Shown: one piece after another, positions 9,511 through 19,545 of the stretch
How the letters are laid out: each line of letters begins with the position of its first letter
How positions within the stretch are numbered: the first letter of the stretch is position 1
Source: Cyprinodon diabolis
Lineage: Eukaryota > Chordata > Actinopteri > Cyprinodontiformes > Cyprinodontidae
DNA length: 64,000 nucleotides
NCBI GenBank assembly: GCA_030533445.1
Contig: CM060064.1
Location: 5,472,379 to 5,536,378 of the forward strand
Direction of reading: 5' to 3'
Translations under genes and position numbers: made by a program
The notes under the pieces: generated by a model
Told to the model about the DNA's origin: nothing
The model's input: the letters and a program-made list of their open reading frames with translations, nothing else
The model's database searches: none

Positions 9511-11900
9511 ATGGGAGCCAATGTGAGCAAACAGACTAAGGGATTAACGCCTGCCAAACTGGTAATAATGACACATCCATCCAATAAGCACAAAATTCAA
9601 AAATGCATGACAGAATGGCATAAGATAACATCTGGGAAAATCGCTGGCCTAAAGAGGGAAGCTTTGATCCATCATGCTGTGATGAAGTAGAAGAAAAATT
9701 GAGGGATAAAGATAAGAAACGAGACCGATGCATTTGCATAAAAAACAGAAACATGCTGAACAGAGAGATATCCTACGATATTTTAAAGTTGAACACCATA
9801 AGAGTCCAACAGCTCCCAATTATACCAATCATAAGCCACCACCTTATCACCCCAGCGTAGCAGGGCAGTATCCAGTAATGATAGAGAAACCAGGTAGCAA
9901 GGGAAAAATTACAGGACAACTTAAATTAGTGTTAGAAGAAGATGAGGAAGAAGCAAAAAAAGAAATGAGTAGCACGCAGCAGAAAGAGCATGACTATAGC
10001 AGTGAAGACGAAGAATCAGACAGATCCTTAACGGGAGTAAGGAGAAGATCACACTATAGCTACACACTACCCCCAAGACGTCGCAGACGAAACCCATATC
10101 AGAGGGGCCCCACATGCCACTCAGAACCCAGGACTAAGTTGACATATATGGATGAAACCGAATCACTGACAGAAAAAATAGACAAGGAGCTGGAGGAACT
10201 GAAGAAAGAATTTTCACTAATCAGAGGAGAAAAAGAAAAAGCACAAGTGAAATATCAAAGGGATATGAGAAAGACAATAGAAAAACAAAAGGAGAAGAAA
10301 AGACGAAATGAAGAATTAGAAAAAGTGAAGAGAATGGAAGCAGAGCAGCTTATAAGAGATGCCCAGGCTAATTACCCAGACCAGCCAAGCCCACGGACTA
10401 TGACCCTGATTGACAAAGCAGGAATAAAAAAGGGAGAAGAGACGGAATGTGAGGAGGAGGCCTCAATAGAAAGTGATGTCACTGAATGGGAGGACTTTGA
10501 AACGCAGAATGAAGGCTCAGACATACTGCCGTCAAAAAACCCATTTTATGAGGGGTCCAAAGAAAAAAGCAGGCCAGTGGCTAAAGAACAAAGCCACTCG
10601 CAGCTGAATGTGACGTGGATCTGCAAATAGCAAGAAGCGGCCCATGCACAATGCTGACCAGGTCCCAATCACGGCAGCAGAAGACAGAACAAGGTCAAGG
10701 TGGGGCTTATATAGCTCCCTTGCTGTCTAAAGGACCTCATGAAGACAGATATGTGCCATGGTCATTTATGGACATGATCACACTTGCTGGGAGACTGACC
10801 CTGTTGGCAGATGGAGCTGACAGGTGGATAGAAAAGCTGGAAGAAATCACTGGAGGCATCAACCTGGCAGCTGGAGACATCAAGGCGCTGCTAATCAAAA
10901 CAGCAGGACACTCAGCAGCCAGAGAGGTGTTCGACGAAGCCCAGCTTCCAAGGGTCATGACCTCACACCAGTATGACAAGATACCATTCAACCACATAAG
11001 ACCTAAGGTGTGGGCAGCCTAGAGGAGCAAATACCCCACCTGCAGTGATCCAACTAAGCTGAGACAAAAATGTTTAAAGGATGATGAAAGTCCAGCCCAG
11101 TTTCTGCACAGGTTTCAACAGAAATGGAAAACAGAGACTGGAAGTTATGGGAATGAACAGAAAACATCTGGCCCTCTGTTCAGAACCTACATCATAGAGG
11201 CCATGCCCAAAGAAGTACAAGCCAAACTGGATAGAGTTGTGGGGCTCATGAAGATGGACTGGTCTCTATTCTCTGAGCATGTTATACATTATGTAAACAT
11301 GCAGGCCTTTGAGGACCAAAGCAAGATGCTGGCCACCAAGTTAACCCAGCTGCAGATTGGGGAATTGTCCAAAGCAAAGGAAGAAAAAGAAAAGCCCAAA
11401 CATCAAGCAGCACTGTCAGTGGCAGCCACACCCCCGACGGAGGGTGCACCAACAGGGGAGGCAGTCGTACAAGCACCAGTAGTGTCTCCTGTCATCCCTC
11501 CGCCCACACAGCAGATGCAATATCCAGTAGCGCCACCTGTGGGAGGAGCCCTGCCACAGCAGACCCAACCTCAACCAGTCCCTCCTATTCATGTGCATCT
11601 AAACCAAGGAGGAGGCCCCCAACAAGCAGTGTTTGGAAGAGGACGAGGGGGGCCACCCATGCGGGGAAGATGGAGGGGACAACACAGAAAGCCCCAAGAA
11701 GGCCCCCTCAAGGCCAATACCAGCAGATGCCCCAGGCAGGTCCAGACATGGGACAACAGCGAGCGAGGCTGCAATGCTGGGGATGTGGACAAGTCGGACA
11801 CATGCAAAGGGACTGCCCCACTAACCCATGGATGGGACCTCAGCCCCCTACTGCTGGACCAGCCACCTATGGAGCAGGACAAGAGGCGTACTGGCTATAG
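9511..11900 (+). pseudogene. Retroviral gag (MA, coiled-coil region, CA, NC), broken
   Basis: The start at 9511 gives MGANVSKQTKG, an N-myristoylation-type beginning. That frame stops at 9688-9690. Matrix homology (WPKEGSFDP, about 9642) lies in a second frame, and the body from 9728 to about 10612 lies in a third, so matrix spans at least two frameshifts. PPPY at 9836-9847 is a late budding motif recruiting NEDD4-type ligases. A Lys/Glu-rich coiled coil follows (about 10165-10360). Capsid begins after another frame change near 10615 (VPWSFMDMITLAGRL, then ESPAQFLHRFQQKW resembling the major homology region). TAG at 11020-11022 interrupts capsid. A last frameshift near 11660-11690 leads into nucleocapsid with Arg/Gly boxes and one zinc knuckle, CWGCGQVGHMQRDC, at 11775-11816. 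The gene ends in UAG in frame with pol. Confidence 0.85.
11898..11900 (+). promoter_or_regulatory. gag/pol UAG, readthrough-type junction
   Basis: The nucleocapsid frame ends in TAG followed by GGG, and the same frame stays open into protease. In gammaretroviruses, and as I recall epsilonretroviruses, Pol is made by suppression of exactly such a UAG. Whether the downstream sequence folds into the needed pseudoknot was not computed. Confidence 0.6.
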
Positions 11901-12439
11901 GGGTGCCCAGAGAAACCTGATGGAGAGGCCATTCTACCTGTATTAACCCAACGCCCACAAACAGAACCCACCATTGATGTCACTATATATGACAGCCATC
12001 ATCGCTTCATGATTGATACAGGAGCGGCCTACTCCTGTATAGGGAAAAGTGGAATTGGCCTGCCTCTCTCAGCATCAAAGATTCGAACAGTAGGTTTCTC
12101 TGGGAAGACCCAAATAATACCCATGACTGAGCCAGTTCCCATGATCATAAGTGAAAAGACTGTGTGTGCACCACTACTTTACTCAGAAGATACACCCATA
12201 AATCTGCTGAGTAGAGATGTGCTGTGCCAGCTCAATGCGAAAATCAAATGTACCCCTAATGGAATTTCTTTTGAAGCAACAGACAACAATGAAGCCTACA
12301 TGATGCCACTAGGCCCACAAATGACCCCCCAGGCAACAAGTCATGAACTAGAAGACCAAGTATTTTGGCTGAAACTCACATCACCAACTTCCTTCCTCCA
12401 ACTGGAGTGGGAAACATGGAGACCCCTGATAATGAATCA

Positions 12440-12782
12440 CTACGACATATCTAAAGAACCTTTTCTCCCTCTCCATTGTACCATGTTTTATGACAAAGGC
12501 AAAACCCACGAAGACTACGAGAAAAGCTGGGATGAAGAAATTAACAACAAAACAACTGTCATCCAATACGCTGACATAGTGGTTGGACCACAAGGAGCTG
12601 CAGCTGTTGTCACATTTCCTGATAAAGATGTAGCAGAATGGTTCCAGGTTACCAACTCAGCACAACATGTCACATTACTGATTGCGGACAAGTATGAGTC
12701 ACATGACCTAGGACCCATGGTTCAAGAAGCCAAGCAAGTCACGGAATGGGTTGGCACAGCCTGGGACTGCATTAGCATGTAA
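12440..12782 (+). other. Pol-internal domain with two H-x-T motifs, 2H-phosphoesterase-like
   Basis: Between protease and reverse transcriptase lies about 200 residues not expected in gammaretroviral Pol. It contains LPLHCTMFYD (His codon 12474) and SAQHVTLLIAD (His codon 12666), 64 residues apart. Between them come a probable helix (HEDYEKSWDEE) and a Gly-containing strand pair (ADIVVGPQGAAAVVTF). After the second motif is another probable helix (DLGPMVQEAKQ). This hydrophobic-H-x-T-hydrophobic pair in strand-helix contexts is the hallmark of 2H phosphoesterases (LigT, AKAP7-like), which cleave 2',5'- or cyclic nucleotide linkages. The spacing is shorter than usual for that family, so the call is tentative. 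It shows none of the glycine-rich motifs of dUTPase. TAA at 12780-12782 terminates it. Confidence 0.4.
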
Positions 12783-13417
12783 AAAGATGGACTGTTTTTC
12801 AAAATCTCATATTCACAAGCTGATGAAATAATAGCAGAACACATTAAAGTTCCTGGGAAAAGACAAATGGCAGTGGCTGAAGAACATGAATCATTATTAG
12901 AACAAGTTCCAGAGCAGGTATGGTCTAAAAGTAAAACAGATGTAGGATTAGTAAAATCAGCAGATCCCATAAAATTTACCATCAAACTAAATGCTAAATG
13001 CTTCCAAAGACAGCACCCACTTAAACGAGAAGCAGTAGAAGGAATACAGCCTATCATTACAGGATTAGAAACAGCAGTAATTCTTAAACCAACAGTAAGT
13101 CCCTGTAACACACCAATTTTTCCCATCAGAAAACCCAACAGTAATGATCTAGTCCATGATCTAAGATTAATTAATGCTATTGTAGCAGAAGAAATACCAG
13201 TAGTACCAGACCCCCACACACTACTGAGTAATATACCCCCAGGCACAAAATGGTTTACTGTGATAGATCTGTGTTCAGCATTTTTCAGTGTACCGGTCCA
13301 TCCAGATTCCCAGTATTTGTTTGCATTTACGTACAAAGGACAACAGTATTCTTATACGCGATTACCACAGGGTTTTGTACACTCGCCATCAATTTTCAAT
13401 CGTGTACTGGCGAATGA

Positions 13418-14751
13418 TTTAAATCCAGTGATGGGACTAACGGCGTTGAAAGTAACGGCGTAACTAACGCCGTTACCTTCTTTTAGTAACGAGTAATCTA
13501 ACTAATTACTTTGACTGTAACTATAACGCAGTTACCATTGCAGACACCCCGTTACTGCGCGTTACTCAGGTCGCACAATGAACCTTTTTTCATGATAGGA
13601 CTCGTGCGCAGCTGCATGAAGCTGACACCCCACCCACGTCAAAAAACTCTGCAAATAGACTGAATGGTTAGTGCAACGTTAGTGTAGATTTGTGCAGAAA
13701 AAAATATTGTTTGTGCTACTTTTGTTTAAGAGAAATTAAAGATTATTTTTTAGGTCATCCAGAGGTGCGCGCCTTGTCATGAGAGAGGGGAGGATGAGAA
13801 AGGCTGATGTATAGTGAGATTCCGTCTGTCAGTTGGGTAGTGTACAGGTGGGTGTACAGGGTGTACAGCACACACAGAGAGATGGAGAGTGAGGATGACT
13901 CCAGCAGCAAACAGCGTTTTCCTGATGTAAATACCGGTGTTACGTCGAGCTGCGTTTCCCCATCAGATACGGTTTCCTCTGCATCTCCGCACAGCACAGG
14001 TGGCACGAGTCACCGCGCAAGCGACAGGAAACGCGCATGCTCGCTAAAGGCGCGCACCAGTCGCCCTGTGCTCGCGCCACAGGAGAACTATGGAGAGCGT
14101 GAACGATCAAATGATAGCCTATAATGGAGAAAGGGAGAAATATGGATGGATGGATGGATGGATGGATGGATGGATGGATGGATGGATGGATGGATGGATG
14201 GATGGATACTCTGCCTTCTCAACCTACTGTATTTTTTATTTTAAACATTATTTGATGGCCTTTGTGGCAGGGATGGAGATCCATATTTTATGTCACACAC
14301 AGAGTATACATCTAGATAGATAGATGTATAGATAGATGTTGCAGTATCTATAACAACCCAAACACACAGGATTTCAGAATTAGACATCCCCAGTTATTAA
14401 TTTCATATACTCACCAGATCTGAATGCCCTGTTGAAAAACTTCACATCGCGTTCCCCCCTGATGTCATTTACATTGAGTTGCAATAAATGCAAAACTCTC
14501 TGCAGGTTCTTGTCTTTGTGGTTCTCTCTATTCAGCTGGCTTTTGAATCACACCGCAAGAAGGTGGGGGCTGGGTGGTGAGGGGTACGGGGGCGAGAAAC
14601 GCAAAAGTAACGCAATAGTTACTTTTACGAGGAACTAGTTACTTTTATTGTGGAGTAACTCAGTTAGTAACTCAGTTACTTTTTGGGAGAAGTAACTAGT
14701 AACTATAACTAATTACTTTTTCAAAGTAACGTGCCCAACACTGTTTAAATC
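13418..14751. mobile_element. Non-autonomous hAT-like element inside pol, with 8-bp target duplication
   Basis: The element spans 13426-14743, flanked on both sides by TTTAAATC (13418-13425 and 14744-14751), the 8-bp duplication typical of hAT transposons. Ends begin CAGTGATGGG on the left and, read inwards from the right, CAGTGTTGGG. Subterminal regions are full of short GTAAC/GTTAC repeats (AGTAACTAGTTAC). There is no transposase. It lies between the LPQGF and YVDD motifs of the retroviral reverse transcriptase. A second, left-truncated copy is at 25026-26264. Confidence 0.85.
14142..14208 (+). repeat. (GGAT)n microsatellite within the hAT element
   Basis: About 16 uninterrupted GGAT units. 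The same array sits at the same internal position in the other copy (25548-25619), so the seed was present before the copies diverged. Confidence 0.9.
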
Positions 14752-17700
14752 ACCTTGACATACCATCAACAATGTTGATGTATGTTGATGACATTTTGAT
14801 TTGTTCTGCTTCTAAAGAGCAGTGTGAGAGAGACTCCATTACAGTGTTGACTGCATTGGCAGAAGGAGGACACAAAGTAAGTAAACAAAAATTGCAATTA
14901 TGCCAGCAAACAGTGGAGTATCTCGGCAGGCAACTCAGTGGGGACAAGAGGTGTATTGCACCGTCCCAACTAGAAGCCATAACTCAATTGCCAAAACCTC
15001 AGACTGTTGGTCACATGTTGTCTTTCCTTGGCATGGCAGGTTACAGCAGACCGTGGGTGTGTGATTATGCCATCAAAACGGCTCCACTAAGAGCCCTGAT
15101 TAAAGCCGCGGGTCAAGGACACCAGTCGGCTCAATTGCAATGGACAGACGAGGCAGAGGGTGCGTTCCAGCTCCTGAAACAAGATCTCCAAACTGCTCCT
15201 TCTCTGGCCAATCCAGATTATGGCAAACCATTCCATCTCTATGTGGCTGAGCGACAAGGGTATGCATGTGCAGTATTGATGCAAGACAACCTCACAGGTA
15301 AACAGCCAATTTCTTATTACAGCACAAAATTAGATGGTGTCGAAGAAGGTCTGCCTCCCTGCTACCAGGGCTTGGCAGCAGCAGCCTTTGCATATAAAAA
15401 GGTCTCAGTTATTACTATGGGCCACCCGGTTATTTTGTATACATCACATCAATTACATGCACTGCTCACCAGCCCACGCTTTGTGATAACCCAAGCTCGT
15501 CGAACAGGTTATGAAGTTCTGCTTTCAGGACCTGACTTAACTATACAACGCTGTACCACAATCAACCCAGCCACAAGAATGGTATTGCCCACAGAAGGTG
15601 AGCCCCATGATTGTCTCCAGGAGACGGACACCTTCATGAAGGTAAGGGAGGATTTGTACAATCATCCAATCCCATCTGATCTGACGCTATTCGTAGATGG
15701 TTAATGCGTCCGAAGTGAGACAGGGAATAGAGCTGGATATGGAATAGTCCAACTTGACCCCGATGGGACCTTTACCAAGGTACAGACAATGAGCCTTGAT
15801 CAACCTTGCTCTGCCCAGTTGGCAGAGATAAAAGCATTAACAGCAGCATGTAAATTGGCTACTGGTAAAAGAGTGACAATCTGTACTGAGAGTGCATAAG
15901 GATACGGGGTATGCCATATAAACGCAAGCATCTGGAAACAACGAGGGTTCGTTAGAACAGATGGTACCCCCGTGACACATGGGCAAGCTGTAGTGGAATT
16001 AATACAAGCTATGCAACTTCCGTCTGCGTTAGCTATTGTAAAATGTGTGGCTCATCAGACAGCAAAGACACCCATTGCCATAGGAAACAACTTGGCAGAT
16101 GAAGCAGCCAAAGAAGCCACAGGACCGGCAGTGCAGGGACCAATGGTTCATATAGCTGAATGTGAACCTATTACTAATCTAGCCTCATTAATAGAAGCCC
16201 AGAATAGAGTATCTGAAGCGGAAAAGCGTCTGTGGGTGCAAAGGGGGGCAACACGTCTATCACGCCCCCATGATGGGTTGTGGCGAAGTTGTCGAGGGCA
16301 TTTTGTATTACCTTTGTCTTTGTTACCAACCGCGATTAAAATAATGCATGGACCTGATCATTGTTCACGAGCCCAAGTTATTCAAAAGTTACAGGCAGTC
16401 TGGTGGTCACCTTACATGACACCTATGGTAGACACAGAACTGGCCTTATGCCCACATTGTTCTAAGTATATTGTGCGCAAAAGGTTTACACAACCCTTAG
16501 CACATATCCCCATGCCAGACGGTCCGTTCCACCATCTAATTATGGATTACGTTGACATGATAACTCGGGTTCAGGGAAAGAGGTATATGTTGGTGGTTGT
16601 TTGTAGGTTTAGCAGATGGGTGGAGGCATGCCCCCCTGCTAGGAACGACCACAAAGCAGCAACAAGGTTTTTGTGCAAAGAAGTTTTTCCCAGATTTGGC
16701 ATGCCTGATACAATATCATCTGATAATGGACCTCATTTTGTTTCACAGGTTATCCAGCAAATGTTCAAACAGTTGTGCATAAAACAGAAATTTGGTTGTG
16801 TGTATCATTCCCAATCACAGGCATCGGTGGAACGAGCTAACGGAGTGTTGAAATGTAAAATAGCAAAGATAATAGCTGACAGCAAAAACCATTTAAAATG
16901 GGTTGATGCCTTGCCTGTTGCACTGATGGCAATGCGTTCTCAAACTAACCGAATAACCCATCTTACCCCTTATGAAATGCTTACAGGTCGACCAATGCCT
17001 CTCCCACAGGTTCGAGGACCCCAGCAGGAGGAGGTTTCCCTGGCACAGCTCGAGTGTGAACTGGGGGATTACCTCAGATCCTTAACCCGCATTCACAGAC
17101 TTATATTTCAACAGGTGAAAGCACCTCACAGCCGAGACGAGACACACATTCCAGTGGACGTCAGGGACGTTCAAGTTGGTGACAGTGTGTTCATACGAGT
17201 CTTTAGACATCAGTGGAACGAGCCTCGTAGGGAAGGCCCCTTTAAAGTTGTACTTACCACTCCCACTGCCCTGAAAGTTGAAGGTAAGCCCTTCTGGTTC
17301 CACAAAAACCAGTGCACCCGGCATCGGCCGCCAGACCCACCTGGACTTGATCCAGGACCGACGGGCTCTGCGCATGCTGACAGGGCAGCAACAGGTCTCC
17401 CTCCGCAGCAACCCACCACAAGCTCACAGACGTTGGGATCAGGCACTGATGTACTCTCACCGCCGTCCACGTCACATGGTCAAAGGCGTTCGGCACGCCT
17501 GGCGGCCCGGCGGTCTCCAATGTCAGGGGACTCTGAGGATGACAGTGTTCATTCTTATGCTTCCCCTCTGCCTTCTGACTCTGGTGGCAATGATGATGAT
17601 CCTTCTGCCGCTGGGAGTTCTTCTGGGTCTGACCCAGATTCTGTTAACCCTTTGTGGGTTAACAAGGGGGGATCTTATTAAAGTTACTACTAACAATGCA

Positions 17701-18660
17701 CACTCACATTTAATGCATAAAACACAAACATGCGCCTTAGCAATGATAACACTAGCTACTAACCAAGGGGTAATCAGTAATAATGACGGGGAGAATATAT
17801 CACTAATGCATGTGCAAATCAAAGGATATGATTATGTAATGTCTGAAAAAATTTTAGGGAAGTCAATGGGGAAACATTGGCTTGGAATTCCACGAAGCAT
17901 GGACTGCCGTGGGGATGGGATGGTGATCATTGAGGTAAGATGCAAAACAAACATATGCCAAAACACACTAACAAAACAAGTAATGACAGTAGAAAGAGCG
18001 TATAGAGTGGTACAACTAATGAATAGAAGACAGAAAAGAGATCTAGACAAATTAAAAACTGCACACTGGGAGACCAATATGTTCCAACAATGGATTCAGT
18101 ACTCTGTCCAGACAATGTTTAAAGCCAAAAGACGTCCTAAAGATGATTGTATAGCCTGTTATAATGTTAAAAAGTTACCAGCCCTTAGGATTCTACCAGA
18201 AAGTAAAATAGGTGACTGCCAAGAAGTAGGGATAAGGTGCTTTGCTCACTGTGCCATGCATATGGCTGCAGGTATGAGATCATGGTCAAAGAATTGGACA
18301 GTATGCCCCAGAGCGCTGAACTCCTCAATAAACGATGTAATGAGTACGTTCTCCCTCCCACTAGTAGTACAAAAACCAGCTGACCTGATTTTTCCGTTTT
18401 CTATAGCCCGAGGGAAAGAACTAGAAGAGGTGACCAATAGAACCTCTAGTCAAATGTGGACAGCGGATAGACTGGTGACATGTAGTAATAGAACATGGTA
18501 CCCACCGACAGCAGAAGGGAACTCCCCTCACCACGTTAAGTTTTGTAAAAAAAGTCTCAATGCTACCATACGTTGTGAACAAGTAGTACCAGATGGGGGA
18601 CATGTCATTTATGAGTTCCAACCTTCAAGTGTATCTCAATACCGAATACAGAGCCTGGCG

Positions 18661-18700
18661 CAGGGATCTGCCCCTTTAGGTGACAGGGATCTGCCCCTTT
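18661..18700 (+). repeat. 23-bp tandem duplication in env
   Basis: CAGGGATCTGCCCCTTT occurs at 18661-18677 and again at 18684-18700. The unit of 23 bases is not a multiple of three, so it shifts the env frame shortly before the LINE insertion. Confidence 0.75.
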
Positions 18701-18751
18701 TTTGGATGTGTCACAATGAGACACAGATGTTCTGTACTGACGGTACTGATG

Positions 18752-19133
18752 GCATGGGAGCTGCCTAGGAGCTCGTCTGCCTGGCTGTGTGTTTCCTGGA
18801 CGGGGCCGCCTTTTACAGCTGCTTTTTGTATCTCTGCTTCTGTCTCCTTGAACCCCAGTCGGCCTCGGCAGATGGCCGCTCACACTGAGCCTGGTTCTGC
18901 TGGAGGTTTCTTCCTGTTAAAAGGGAGTTTTTCCTCTCCACTGTCGCTGCAAGCATGCTTAGTGTGAGGGATTGTATTTCAGTCAATGAGTCAATGCAAT
19001 CAACTGGTTTTCCTTAGATAGAAAACTTTGTATCAATTTGACTGTATGATCTGGTTGAACTGTAAAGTGCCTTGAGATGACATGTGTTGTGAATTTGGCG
19101 CTATATAAATAAACTGAATTGAATTGAATTGAA
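18752..19133 (+). mobile_element. 5'-truncated L2/Rex-like LINE inserted in env
   Basis: Starts GGCATGGGAGCTGCC and continues through the GGAGGTTTCTTCCTGTTAA and GGCGCTATATAAATAAAC blocks to a GAATT tail, matching the 3' UTR of the 31715-32870 copy. Only 3' UTR is present. A clear target duplication is not visible. Confidence 0.85.
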
Positions 19134-19339
19134 TGTTGACCACACTACCCGATCAGTGGGAAGGGATCTGTGCACCAGTGATGATGACAGGACAACTAAA
19201 GTTAAAAGTAAATAACCCAATAGGCATTAATGAAATAACCAGTCGCGCTAAAAGAAGTACTCCCGTTAAACACGAGTGGAAAACATCAGATGAGGTATAT
19301 ATCACCTGTTGTGGCCTGGGTGGTCGTAACAACAACTAA

Positions 19340-19545
19340 CACATGGAACAAAATCAGAGAGTAAAACATAAAATATGACATAATTTGCCACCTGGGCGCC
19401 AAAGTTTAATAGGAAACCCGTCTATCCAAGCAGCGTCAGCTACTGGCAAAGAAACTCACAAAGTCATAGTAGGTGACTAGGCCCGTTTAACTGGAGATGT
19501 AATGATCCTTATGCTCTTAGGACATAGATACTTCAAAACAAACAA
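19340..19545 (+). other. Possible residual 3' retroviral sequence
   Basis: Follows the env remnant directly and is followed by an A-rich run (AAACAAACAAACAAAAAAC). No LTR or purine tract was identified, so the provirus end is placed only roughly. Confidence 0.25.

Larger units (their letters stand above)
11901..17681 (+). pseudogene. Retroviral pol (PR, extra domain, RT, RNase H, IN), broken
   Basis: All parts share one reading frame. Protease has catalytic DTGA (12015-12026) and the LLSRDVL motif. An unusual segment with two H-x-T motifs follows (separate entry). Reverse transcriptase shows LVHDLR, TVIDLCSAFF, LPQGF and, after the hAT insertion at 13426-14743, YVDD (14781-14792); the frame resumes beyond the insertion. 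RNase H shows FVDG and NNLADEAAKEA, but the usual TDS triad position reads TES. Integrase has HGPDH...CPHC zinc ligands, catalytic D (16545), D (16722) and E (16830) with DX35E spacing, and a GPF-type C-terminal domain. Breaks: TAA 12780-12782, the hAT element, TAA 15702-15704, TAA 15897-15899. The C-terminus runs about 115 residues past the GPF domain as a Ser/Pro/Asp-rich tail overlapping env. The protein would replicate and integrate the viral genome. Confidence 0.9.
17539..19339 (+). pseudogene. Retroviral env (surface subunit plus start of TM junction), broken
   Basis: The likely start ATG (17539) is followed at once by a long hydrophobic stretch (about 45 residues: MLPLCLLTLVAMMMILL...) fitting a signal peptide. 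The gene overlaps the end of pol by about 140 bases in another frame; the frame is open upstream to 17278 but that part is probably non-coding for Env. The surface region has many cysteines, a C-I-A-C (CXXC-type) motif in KDDCIACYN and several N-x-S/T glycosylation sites (NRTSS, NRTWY, NATIR). A LINE (18752-19133) replaces the end of this frame. Beyond it, 19133-19339 continues Env-like sequence with R-A-K-R-S, a furin-type cleavage site marking the SU/TM border. The fusion peptide and TM ectodomain are not recognisable. It would mediate cell attachment; it is non-functional here. Confidence 0.75.
7559..19500 (+). mobile_element. Endogenous retrovirus, gamma/epsilon-like, 3'-truncated
   Basis: The order is 5' LTR, tRNA-Arg-type primer site, long leader, gag, UAG, pol (protease, extra domain, reverse transcriptase, RNase H, integrase) and env in an overlapping frame. 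The in-frame UAG between gag and pol, single zinc knuckle, GPY/F-type integrase tail and Env with CXXC place it with gamma/epsilon-type fish retroviruses. Recollection suggests kinship with snakehead retrovirus, which I believe also uses tRNA-Arg; this is unverified. It carries nested hAT (13426-14743) and LINE (18752-19133) insertions and several stops and frameshifts. No 3' LTR matching the 5' LTR is visible, so the right boundary is approximate. It cannot encode complete proteins as it stands. Confidence 0.9.

Noticed and set aside
12440..12782. dUTPase domain, which some retroviruses carry in pol
   Set aside because: None of the dUTPase glycine-rich motifs is present; the paired H-x-T pattern fits better.
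12722..13336. 204-codon minus-strand frame across reverse transcriptase
   Set aside because: Antisense shadow of a well-supported pol gene, with no motif of its own.
14090..14323. Repeated Met-Asp-Gly-Trp protein frame
   Set aside because: Translation of the GGAT microsatellite.
18605..18883. Minus-strand frame resembling one at 31955-32185
   Set aside because: Similarity comes from both being antisense to the same LINE 3' UTR, not from a gene.
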